From Saccharospirillum sp. (lineage in GTDB: Bacteria; Pseudomonadota; Gammaproteobacteria; Pseudomonadales; Natronospirillaceae), in contig JAIUML010000006.1 in assembly GCA_022565595.1 (NCBI GenBank), positions 124,001-188,000 on the forward strand: a stretch of DNA of 64,000 nucleotides. The letters are read 5' to 3'. This document shows, in pieces, positions 8,461 to 15,815 of this stretch. A model generated the notes under the pieces. It was not told where the DNA came from and ran no database searches. It saw only the letters and a program-made list of their open reading frames with translations. Both the position numbers and the translations under genes were made by a program. Position 1 is the stretch's first letter; every line of letters begins with the position of its first letter.

Positions 8461-9396
8461 ATGCTGTCAGTCATTCAAACCATCGCCCCAATCTTCGGTG
8501 TGATGGCCATTGGTTACGTCGCGGTAAAAACGGAGTTAATGCCGAAGTCGGCAGTGCCGCTGCTTGGGCGTTTTGTGTTGTTTCTGGCGTTGCCGGCGCT
8601 GATTTTCTCCACCCTGGCGCAAACTGAAGTCACCAGCTTGATAGAGCCGCTGTACTTGCTCAGTTATGGCTCTGGCTCCTTGTTGGCGCTGATGCTGGGT
8701 TTCGGTCTGTCGCGATTGTTGTGGAAGGAGGACCTGACGCGTGCCACTGTTAATGGCCTGGGCATGTCGCTGAGCAATAGTGCTTTTGTGGGCTACCCGG
8801 TGTTGCTGCAGGTCTATGGCACCTTGCCGGTAGCTGCCTTCACCATGACCCTGCTGGTGGAGAATCTGCTGATCATGCCGCTGGTGTTGATTGTGCTGGA
8901 GCTATCGCGTGCCCTGGCGGAGGGTGGCGACAAGACTGAGGTGTTGAGCCGTTTCTTGAAACGTGTTGCGACGCATCCGATTCTGTTGGCCATTGTATTT
9001 GGCATTGGTTTTAGTCTGACGGGCTTGAGTTTGCCATCGGTAATCGAGGGTTCGTTGGGCTTTTTGGCGAACGCCTCCGCCGGTGTGGCGCTGTTCGTGA
9101 TTGGTGGCTCTCTGGTTGGGATGCAGATCAAGGGGGATATAGTGCGTATATCCGGCATCACCTTCGGCAAGCTCGCGCTCCATCCGGCACTGGTGGCCTT
9201 GATGGTGTGGCTGTTGCCTCCCTTTGACCCGGAACTTCAGCGCATCGCCATCCTGATGGCCGCTTTGCCAATGCTCAGCATCTACCCGGTATTGGCAGGT
9301 AATTACACCGATCCGTCGCGATATGCTGCGACATTGGTTGCTGCGACCCTGGCATCCTTTCTGTCGCTCTCCATCGTGCTCCTGCTTTTGTACTGA
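8461..9396 (+). CDS. AEC (auxin efflux carrier) family transporter
   Basis: 311 residues with about ten hydrophobic segments and the N-terminal AEC pattern APIFGVMAIGYVAVK followed by FVLFLALPALIFSTLA. Members carry small carboxylates such as malonate or malate, or other organic anions. ATG 8461 is preferred over the TTG 18 bases upstream. It follows the LysR gene by 83 bases in the same direction, so it may belong to the aromatic regulon, but no pathway gene is directly coupled to it. The substrate cannot be read from the sequence. Confidence 0.85.
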   Translation: MLSVIQTIAPIFGVMAIGYVAVKTELMPKSAVPLLGRFVLFLALPALIFSTLAQTEVTSLIEPLYLLSYGSGSLLALMLGFGLSRLLWKEDLTRATVNGLGMSLSNSAFVGYPVLLQVYGTLPVAAFTMTLLVENLLIMPLVLIVLELSRALAEGGDKTEVLSRFLKRVATHPILLAIVFGIGFSLTGLSLPSVIEGSLGFLANASAGVALFVIGGSLVGMQIKGDIVRISGITFGKLALHPALVALMVWLLPPFDPELQRIAILMAALPMLSIYPVLAGNYTDPSRYAATLVAATLASFLSLSIVLLLLY

Positions 9397-9428
9397 CCCT
9401 TGCCGAGCCACCCCGCCTACTGCTAAAT

Positions 9429-9456
9429 TGACCGCTGGCTGAACGGTCAGCTTTTT
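9429..9456 (+). terminator. Possible intrinsic terminator after the AEC gene
   Basis: TGACCG (9429-9434) pairs with CGGTCA (9444-9449), followed by GCTTTTT. The stem is short, so this is a tentative call. It lies 33 bases after the AEC stop codon and just before the PotD-type gene. Confidence 0.4.
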
Positions 9457-9479
9457 AGGTGCATCAAGGCGGGCGATCC

Positions 9480-10637
9480 ATGAAAAAGGTTCTGGGTAAT
9501 ATTGTTGTGTGCTTTATGGTTGGCTCCGGGTTCGCTCAGGCGGATACGCTGAGGGTGCTCAACTGGTACGATTATATGGACGAGGCTTTGCTGAGTCAGT
9601 TTGAAGCAGAAACTGGCTTGGCAGTCGATTATGTTGAATTTGATTCGGCAGTCGAGTTCTCGTCACTCTACGCCTCGGGTAAAGGCAGTTGGGATATTGT
9701 TATCATGCCGCCTCATGAAGCCCCGATTCTGATTGAGCTGGGTGAGTTGCTGCCCTTTGATACCGAACTGGCTCCCAATATCGGTGGTATTGATCGTCAG
9801 CACCGACAGGCCTTGTCGGCTTTTGATCCGAGTGGCCTGTATTTGTTGCCCTACATGTGGGGTACGACTGGGCTTGGCCTTCATACAGAGGCAATTGAAG
9901 CGGTTCTCGGCTCTGATTACCCCCGAGACTTTTCCCTGATTTTTAACCCGCAATATCTTGAACCCTTGTCTCAGTGTGGCGTGGCCGTTATTGACGACCC
10001 TGGGGAGGTCTTTCCCATTTGGGCGCTCTATCAAAACAAGCCTGATGTGAATTACTCTGCCGCAGCACGCCGTGAGTTTCGCAGTTTTATGGCTGAGATC
10101 GGTGTCTACTATGACAGTTACCTGTCCGCAGACGTGATTGACCGTTTCAGCAGTGGTGAGCTCTGCGTTGTAATGGGCTACTCCGGGGACATCTTTATGG
10201 CCATGGATTTGGCGGCAGAAGCCGACAGCCCGCTGGCGTTGGAGTACCTGCTGCCTGCGAGTGGCACAACCATCTGGCATGACCCCATTGCCATTCCTCA
10301 AGGGGCCAATGTGGCGGCAGCCCATCAGTTCATGGACTTCATTTTCCGGCCAGAGAGTATGGCGGCGCTGACCAACTATACCTGGTACGCCAACCCGGTG
10401 TCGGCCTCCAACCCCCTGGTTGAGCCTGATATTCTCGAAGACGAATCGATCTACCCACTTGCCGCTACCATGGAAAACCTCAGGCCGACCCCCTCGCTGG
10501 ACATCAATGACACCAAGTCTTTGCTGCGCACTTGGCATCAGATCAAGTGCGTTAACCAACCTTACTGCCATATCCCGATGAGCCTTGGGCCTGGTTTTCC
10601 TCTGGAACTGTATTACGAACTGGACGGTGGGGAATAA
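9480..10637 (+). CDS. Orphan PotD/PotF-type polyamine-binding periplasmic protein
   Basis: 385 residues from ATG 9480 with a signal peptide (MKKVLGNIVVCFMVGSGFAQA) and then LRVLNWYDYMDE, the signature start of spermidine/putrescine-binding proteins. The body includes PYMWGTTGLG and IPQGANVAAAHQFMDFI, both typical of the PotD/PotF fold. No PotABC permease or ATPase is next to it. The next gene downstream deacetylates polyamines, so binding of (acetyl)polyamines is a reasonable inference. Alternative starts (GTG at 9459) would extend the signal region and are less likely. Confidence 0.87.
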   Translation: MKKVLGNIVVCFMVGSGFAQADTLRVLNWYDYMDEALLSQFEAETGLAVDYVEFDSAVEFSSLYASGKGSWDIVIMPPHEAPILIELGELLPFDTELAPNIGGIDRQHRQALSAFDPSGLYLLPYMWGTTGLGLHTEAIEAVLGSDYPRDFSLIFNPQYLEPLSQCGVAVIDDPGEVFPIWALYQNKPDVNYSAAARREFRSFMAEIGVYYDSYLSADVIDRFSSGELCVVMGYSGDIFMAMDLAAEADSPLALEYLLPASGTTIWHDPIAIPQGANVAAAHQFMDFIFRPESMAALTNYTWYANPVSASNPLVEPDILEDESIYPLAATMENLRPTPSLDINDTKSLLRTWHQIKCVNQPYCHIPMSLGPGFPLELYYELDGGE

Positions 10638-10719
10638 TCTTCAAGACAATGCTGCCTTTCAGAACAGCGCCAGGTTGGTAGACTGTATCCGTTTGTAACT
10701 TATTGAGATTACTCACCCA

Positions 10720-11754
10720 ATGAAGACCTATTTCTCTCCCCTGCATCACAAACGCACTGTGACCACCGAACTCGATGGCGGTATCCTGGTCGACCCTTAC
10801 GAAAAGCCTTCCCGAGTCGAAACGGTACTGGCTCGCGTTCAGCTCCAGCAGTTGGGCCCCGTGTTGGAACCCGAGACCTTTAGCCTGGAACCCATACTGC
10901 GCGTGCACGATGCGGGCTATATCGACTTTCTGCAAAGCTGTTGGCAGGAATGGAAAGCAGCGGGCAAGCCCGGCGAAGCCATTCCTGCCATTTGGCCGGC
11001 TCGCGGCATGCGCCAGCGCGTGCCCAAAGACATTGACGGCCGCCTCGGCTACTACTGCTTTTGTGCCGAGACCTCGGTGACCGAAGGTACCTGGGAGGCG
11101 GTAAAAGCCTCGGCCGATGTGGCGCTCTCGGCCCGCAAAGCGGTGCAAGCCGGCGACCGTGCCGCCTTTGCCCTGTGCCGCCCGCCAGGTCACCACGCCT
11201 CTTCGGATCAATTGGGCGGTTATTGCTTCATTAACAATGCGGCGGTGAGCGCTCAGGCTTTTCTGGATGACGGCGCCAAACGTGTGGCCATTCTGGATGT
11301 CGATTTTCACCACGGCAACGGCACCCAGAGCATCTTTTATGATCGCAGCGACGTGCTCACCATCAGCCTGCACGGCAACCCGGATTACGCCTTCCCGCAT
11401 TTCCTCGGTTTTGAAGACGAAACCGGCGAAGGCGAGGGCGAAGGCTTCAACCTGAACCTCTGCTACGACCCCGGCACGCCCTTCAGTGAGTGGCAACAAG
11501 GTCTGGAACAGGCCTGCCAACGCATTGCCGACTACCAGCCGGATGCTCTGGTGGTTGCTCTGGGCGTCGACACCTTTGAAGACGACCCCATCTCCTTCTT
11601 CAAGCTGACCTCCAAAGACTACCTGACCATGGGCGCTCGCATCGAACAACTGGGACTGCCGACTTTGTTTACAATGGAGGGTGGCTACGATGTCGACGCC
11701 ATCGGCGTCAATGCGGTGAACGTCCTTGAGGGCTTTGAGGGCCGACAGGCGTGA
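10720..11754 (+). CDS. aphA: Acetylpolyamine amidohydrolase (class II histone deacetylase family)
   Basis: 344 residues, close to the length of Mycoplana ramosa APAH. The N-terminus SPLHHKRTVTTELDGG and REYxL-like loop are typical of bacterial acetylpolyamine amidohydrolases. The deacetylase core is intact: RPPGHHAS (catalytic His pair), GGYCFINNAA, LDVDFHHGNGTQ (zinc-binding Asp and His), and GVDTFEDDP (zinc-binding Asp). It hydrolyses N-acetyl groups from acetylputrescine, acetylcadaverine or acetylspermidine. It follows the PotD-like gene by 82 bases and its stop overlaps the start of the thioesterase gene, suggesting one operon. Confidence 0.93.
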   Translation: MKTYFSPLHHKRTVTTELDGGILVDPYEKPSRVETVLARVQLQQLGPVLEPETFSLEPILRVHDAGYIDFLQSCWQEWKAAGKPGEAIPAIWPARGMRQRVPKDIDGRLGYYCFCAETSVTEGTWEAVKASADVALSARKAVQAGDRAAFALCRPPGHHASSDQLGGYCFINNAAVSAQAFLDDGAKRVAILDVDFHHGNGTQSIFYDRSDVLTISLHGNPDYAFPHFLGFEDETGEGEGEGFNLNLCYDPGTPFSEWQQGLEQACQRIADYQPDALVVALGVDTFEDDPISFFKLTSKDYLTMGARIEQLGLPTLFTMEGGYDVDAIGVNAVNVLEGFEGRQA

Positions 11755-12155
11755 CCAACGACTACCAGTTTACCCTCGACTTCAAGGTCCGCGACTACGA
11801 GTGCGACCTTCAAGGCATCGTCAACAACGCCGTCTACCAGAACTACCTGGAACACGCCCGCCACGAGTTCCTGCTGGCCAAAGGGGTCGACTTCGCCGAC
11901 CTCACCCGCCAGCAGATCAACCTGGTGGTGGTGCGCGCCGAGATTGATTACAAAAAGCCGTTGACTAGTGGCGACCACTTCTACGTCGGCCTCAACTTCA
12001 GTATGGTCGATCGGGTGCGGTTTGCCTTTGATCAGCGGATTCATCGGCTTGAAGGTGATGTGCTCTGTGTGCAGGGGCGGATTATTGGTACAGCGATGAA
12101 TGCACGGGGTAGGCCAGAGATACCTAAAGGGCTGGTTGAGCAGTTGTCTCAATAG
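11751..12155 (+). CDS. Hotdog-fold acyl-CoA thioesterase (4HBT/YbgC type)
   Basis: 134 residues starting at a GTG that overlaps the previous stop codon (GTGA). The N-terminal stretch VRDYECDLQGIVNNAVYQNYLEHAR carries the catalytic-region aspartate of 4-hydroxybenzoyl-CoA thioesterase-like enzymes, normally DxxGVVNN. Translational coupling to the acetylpolyamine amidohydrolase gene is clear from the overlap. The acyl-CoA substrate is unknown and a direct link to polyamine catabolism is not established. Confidence 0.87.
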   Translation: MTNDYQFTLDFKVRDYECDLQGIVNNAVYQNYLEHARHEFLLAKGVDFADLTRQQINLVVVRAEIDYKKPLTSGDHFYVGLNFSMVDRVRFAFDQRIHRLEGDVLCVQGRIIGTAMNARGRPEIPKGLVEQLSQ

Positions 12156-12401
12156 TGTGTCGGTTTTTTTTACAGCAAAACCAGAGAGTGTGAACTGATT
12201 CAAATAGTTAAGAAGGTGGTTTCAACGCTTTGTGAACCGCATCACAAAGATGAGCTGTGATGCTTAGAGGCATATTCCCTTGCATGACGCCTGGAATTCT
12301 CTCTGTACTGCACTTCGTTGATGTCGGAAAACTATACATCTACTCTCTTGTACGGTTCTTTGAGATCTCTAAAACCCCTCAGAAAGCAGCTTTGGTTGTC
12401 T

Positions 12402-12419
12402 TTGGCATAATAAATGCTT
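12402..12419 (+). promoter_or_regulatory. Candidate sigma-54 promoter of the PEP-CTERM gene
   Basis: TTGGCATAATAAATGCTT has the GG (12404-12405) and GC (12416-12417) dinucleotides exactly ten bases apart, as at -24/-12 promoters. It lies about 66 bases before the PEP-CTERM start codon, which itself has GGAG nine bases upstream. RpoN control of PEP-CTERM genes through PrsK/PrsR is known in other bacteria. The rest of the 12156-12484 gap is AT-rich and shows nothing else I can name. Confidence 0.5.
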
Positions 12420-12484
12420 CTTTCAAAAATGTAATTTAATGACCGTAGCTTTTTTGCCTTGTCCCATAGGCAGGAGTAAATAAA

Positions 12485-13159
12485 ATGAATATAAATGAGA
12501 TTTTCAATCGGACTTATAAAGGCTTGGCGCTGTTGATCTGTGCTAGTTTTATTGGTGCTGGAGCTAGCGCAGCGCCTGTTTATTGCAGTGGCTCGACTCA
12601 GTTTAATGTTTCTGATGTCACTTGGGATGGGGGGAATGCAAGTGATTGTTATTTTGATGATGGAGCAAACTCTAACTCCGGAGGTAACCCCGTAGATCCT
12701 TACACTAACGATTGGGGAACATTCAGTCTTGTTGCGAGCCAGGATTCCAGTAGTTCGTCAAGTAGTTCAATTGGTGGCGTTGCTTTTTCTCTTTCAGGTG
12801 ATATTGGTTCAAATAGTGGTGATTGGTCCTTGGCGTGGAGTGCGACCGATCCAGCAGACTTACCCCTAACGCTTGATTTTTTTGTCGCGTTGAAAGGAAG
12901 TAATTCACACGTCTCTTATTTATTTGAGGGCATTACATTTACTAGTGATCCTACGGAAGGTGAAGGTAAGTTCAATATCAAGTTAGTAACTGGTAATAAT
13001 CCAAATAAACCGAACCACCCTGATCTCTCTAATATTAGTTTCTTTGCGAAGCTTGGAACTCCGCCGGTAGAAGTCCCTGAACCCGGCACAGCCCTGCTGC
13101 TCGCTACCGGTATCTTCGGCCTGGTTGCCAGCCGCAGACGGATGAAGAAAACCGCCTGA
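12485..13159 (+). CDS. PEP-CTERM sorting domain protein
   Basis: A 224-residue exported protein: signal peptide of about 28 residues ending ASA-AP, a serine/glycine/asparagine-rich mature part with a run of serines near residues 87-95, and a C-terminal sorting signal made of Pro-Glu-Pro (198-200), a hydrophobic segment and an Arg-rich tail (SRRRMKK). Such proteins are processed and anchored or released by EpsH-type exosortase, often with exopolysaccharide. No exosortase or polysaccharide gene is in this window. The body is visibly AT-rich while the last ~80 bases are GC-rich like the flanks. Confidence 0.9.
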   Translation: MNINEIFNRTYKGLALLICASFIGAGASAAPVYCSGSTQFNVSDVTWDGGNASDCYFDDGANSNSGGNPVDPYTNDWGTFSLVASQDSSSSSSSSIGGVAFSLSGDIGSNSGDWSLAWSATDPADLPLTLDFFVALKGSNSHVSYLFEGITFTSDPTEGEGKFNIKLVTGNNPNKPNHPDLSNISFFAKLGTPPVEVPEPGTALLLATGIFGLVASRRRMKKTA

Positions 13160-13203
13160 TCAGACAAAAGCTCTCAGCTTGAAGTCTCAAGCGCTAGCGT
13201 GAC

Positions 13204-13237
13204 ACCCGGCAATGGACTTGCCGGGTTTTCTTTTTTT
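13204..13237 (+). terminator. Intrinsic terminator of the PEP-CTERM gene
   Basis: ACCCGGCAA (13204-13212) pairs with TTGCCGGGT (13218-13226) around a five-base loop and is followed by TTTCTTTTTTT. It lies 45 bases after the stop codon. Just beyond it, GGCGCC repeats at 13252-13257 and 13274-13279 flank a C-rich loop next to an A-tract, which could serve as a weak terminator on the other strand. Confidence 0.85.
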
Positions 13238-13502
13238 GGGGCACAAAAAAACGGCGCCCTCCCCCCGGAAATGGCGCCATTCAAAGTTTGCAGTCAGGTA
13301 ACGGAAGGTGTACCTCCTGGAATGTCTGACTGACTGGATTCTGTATTCACTTCTTCTGATGACTTTTCTGGTTCGCCCGTTGGCACGCTTTGGTTTGCTT
13401 TGTGGTGCTGGCCTGTTATTTTTAGCGATCTGTCATCGGTAATGTCATCATCCGCCATCGACCGCCGTCAGACCATTCGTATGAGTACTCAAATTGAGCG
13501 CA

Positions 13503-13535
13503 GTAATACGGATTTATCCTACGTAGTAATACGGA
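13503..13535 (+). promoter_or_regulatory. Direct repeats and palindrome upstream of the histidine kinase gene
   Basis: GTAATACGGA occurs twice (13503-13512 and 13526-13535), 23 bases apart, with the perfect palindrome CTACGTAG (13519-13526) between them. The block ends 46 bases before the kinase start. This is a plausible binding site for the cognate NarL-type regulator, giving autoregulation. The remaining 13240-13500 sequence shows no gene. Confidence 0.45.
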
Positions 13536-13581
13536 GTTCCTGTTGTCAGTGACCGTAACTCGGGTTCAGGAGTCGATATAG

Positions 13582-14961
13582 ATGAACCTCAAGGCAAAGA
13601 TCCTCCTGCTCGCCATCCTGCCCTTGCTGGCTGCGGCAACCATTATCACGCTAAAAAGCCTGAACCATTCTCGAGACCTGGCCGATCAGGTACTGGCGGT
13701 ATACGAGAGCAATCTGATCGAGGCGAAAATGGTGGCCCTGCAGGAGCAGATGGATCTGGCGGACTCAGCGATTGCCTACATCATGAGCGATGCATCCTTG
13801 TCGGACGAAGAGCGGCAAGAAGCGGTCAAGGCGATGCTTTCAAGACTCTCCTTCGGGGAGGATGGGTACTTCTTTTCCTACACTCAGGAGGGGGTCAACC
13901 TGGTGCACCCCATGATTCCGGAGTTTGTCGGGGAAAATCTCTATAACTTTCAGGATCGAACGGGTAATTTCCTGATCCAGCATCTGATTGCTGTGGCCAA
14001 TGAGGGTGGTGGCTTTCACCGCTATGTGTGGGAGCGCCCGCCATTGATGGAGCAGGAAGACAAGCTCGGTTACGCCAAGTTGATTGAACCCTGGGACTGG
14101 ATGTACGGCACGGGTTTGTATCTTGATTCGATTACCGAAGAAGTAGCCGCGGTCAAGGCGTCCTTTGATGACAATATTCGTGAAAGCGTGATCACCCTCA
14201 CGGTGGTCATATTGGGCACCGTCTTGTTGATTGTGCTGCTGGGTCTGGCCATCAACCTCCATGAATACCGCCAGGCCGACACCCGCTTGCAGAAACTGGT
14301 GCAACGTTTTCTGAGGTTGCAGGTGAATGAACGGCGAAAATTATCGCGTGAGTTGCATGACGGCATCAATCAGCAACTGGTCTCATTGAAATACCGTATA
14401 GAGTTGGCCGAGAAGAAGCTCGGTGACAGGGCGGTTGATCATCCCGCGCACAAGGATCTGGACATCGCCAGCACCGTCCTCAACCAGACCATCCAGGAAG
14501 TTCGCCAGATATCTCACAGTCTGAGGCCGGTGTTGCTGGATGACCTTGGGCTCAAGGCAGCACTGCGTGCTCTGGCGGAGCATTTTGAGGAGCACACCCT
14601 GGTTCAGGTGACACTCGACTATGGCCTCGAGCGCCTGGATGTGCCAGACGATATCGAGACCACCCTCTATCGCATCACCCAGGAATGCCTGAATAACATC
14701 GAAAAACACGCCCAGGCCAGCTGTGTTAAGATTTCTGTGCGTTACGAGATGGGCAGAATAGTGTTCGAAGTCAGGGACAACGGAGTCGGTTTCAACCCCC
14801 GGCAAGCGTCTCATCATGGCATTGGTCTGGTGAATATGCGCGAGCGAGTGGAAGTCATCGGGGGCAGTCTGTCCATGCAATCATCACCGGGCGACGGCAC
14901 CACCATCAGTGCCGCTTTGCCCTATAAAAAACGCCTACGGAAACCAAAGAAAGCCGCCTGA
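13582..14961 (+). CDS. Cache-domain sensor histidine kinase (NarL/HisKA_3 type)
   Basis: 459 residues. Transmembrane segment 1 (about 7-24), a periplasmic single-Cache sensor (about 30-200, with GEDGYFFSY and a YVWERP strand), transmembrane segment 2 (about 202-225), then a HisKA_3 dimerisation domain with the phospho-accepting His in RELHDGINQQL and an HATPase with NNIEKHAQA (N box) and DNGVGF (G1). Such Cache sensors detect small carboxylic acids or amino-acid-like ligands. AGGAG lies nine bases before the ATG. The response regulator gene follows after nine bases. Confidence 0.92.
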   Translation: MNLKAKILLLAILPLLAAATIITLKSLNHSRDLADQVLAVYESNLIEAKMVALQEQMDLADSAIAYIMSDASLSDEERQEAVKAMLSRLSFGEDGYFFSYTQEGVNLVHPMIPEFVGENLYNFQDRTGNFLIQHLIAVANEGGGFHRYVWERPPLMEQEDKLGYAKLIEPWDWMYGTGLYLDSITEEVAAVKASFDDNIRESVITLTVVILGTVLLIVLLGLAINLHEYRQADTRLQKLVQRFLRLQVNERRKLSRELHDGINQQLVSLKYRIELAEKKLGDRAVDHPAHKDLDIASTVLNQTIQEVRQISHSLRPVLLDDLGLKAALRALAEHFEEHTLVQVTLDYGLERLDVPDDIETTLYRITQECLNNIEKHAQASCVKISVRYEMGRIVFEVRDNGVGFNPRQASHHGIGLVNMRERVEVIGGSLSMQSSPGDGTTISAALPYKKRLRKPKKAA

Positions 14962-14970
14962 GAGCCTGCC

Positions 14971-15621
14971 ATGAATGAGACAGAAGTCGACACTGCTACC
15001 ATTCGAGTTTTACTGGTCGATGACCACGTTCTGGTACTGGATGGTCTTCAGGCTCGTCTGGCCATGGAGCCACACATCGAGATAGTCGGTACCGCCAACA
15101 ATGGCGAACAGGCCCTACAGAAAGCAAGTTTGACGTCGCCAGACGTCGTCATCATGGATGTGTCCATGCCCGTTCTGAACGGCATCGAAGCGGCCAAGCG
15201 GTTCAAACAGGAATTGCCTCATATTCGGCTGTTGATGTTGAGTATGCACGATGACCGGGAGTATATTCTGCCCCTGATCCGCTCCGGTGCTGGCGGGTAC
15301 GTGTTGAAAGACGTGTCTTCAACCGAACTGATAAAAGCCATTGAGACGGTCCACCTGGGTAACACCTATTTCAGTTCGGGTGCTTCACAAGCGCTGTTTC
15401 ATATTGGCGATGGTGGGGAAGCCGCGCCCGACATTCTCAGCAAGCGGGAAATGGCCGTGCTGAAACATCTGGCTTTGGGCTATTCCAACAAGGAAATCGG
15501 CCAAACCCTCTCTATCAGCGTCAGAACCGTAGAGACGCACCGACAAAACATCAAAAGTAAGCTCGGGCTGCACAGCACCGCTGGGCTGACCAAATACGCC
15601 ATCGAGCGCAAGCTGGTATAA
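14971..15621 (+). CDS. NarL/LuxR-type response regulator
   Basis: 216 residues: receiver domain with acidic pair VDDH, phospho-acceptor Asp in VVIMDVSMPVLNG and Lys in YVLKDVSS, then a LuxR/GerE helix-turn-helix (LSKREMAVLKHLALGYSNKE to VRTVETHRQNI). It is the obvious partner of the preceding HisKA_3 kinase. Targets may include the following GGDEF-EAL gene and its own promoter. Confidence 0.95.
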   Translation: MNETEVDTATIRVLLVDDHVLVLDGLQARLAMEPHIEIVGTANNGEQALQKASLTSPDVVIMDVSMPVLNGIEAAKRFKQELPHIRLLMLSMHDDREYILPLIRSGAGGYVLKDVSSTELIKAIETVHLGNTYFSSGASQALFHIGDGGEAAPDILSKREMAVLKHLALGYSNKEIGQTLSISVRTVETHRQNIKSKLGLHSTAGLTKYAIERKLV

Positions 15622-15815
15622 AATTACCACGGTTAAAATCAATGAACATGTTTGTTCTAATTGCCTTGCTATCAGTTGTAAAGTGCCTTTGTGATATTTG
15701 ATATAGCGCGAGCGTAACGCATCAGACAGTGCTATTTTGGGTAGGGTCAGGCTGTCGTGTTGACGTCAACAAGGGCAAGCTTCCTGCTGCTGTAATAGAA
15801 CCCCCGGGGGCCTTA

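Noticed and set aside
9663-10571. 302-codon minus-strand frame across the PotD-like gene
   Set aside because: No domain or ribosome site; the plus strand encodes a well-matched binding protein.
10552-11649. Long open frame on the minus strand (365 codons) across the acetylpolyamine amidohydrolase gene
   Set aside because: It is antisense to a gene with intact deacetylase motifs, has no recognisable domain, and reflects GC-biased third positions.
12740-12775. Serine run in the PEP-CTERM protein as a phase-variable simple repeat
   Set aside because: The serines are encoded by mixed AGT/TCG/TCA codons and no uniform tract is present, so slippage is unlikely.
13380-13400. TTGGCACG followed by TTTGCT, resembling a sigma-54 promoter before the histidine kinase gene
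   Set aside because: The GG to GC spacing is 13 bases instead of 10, so the promoter would not be recognised.
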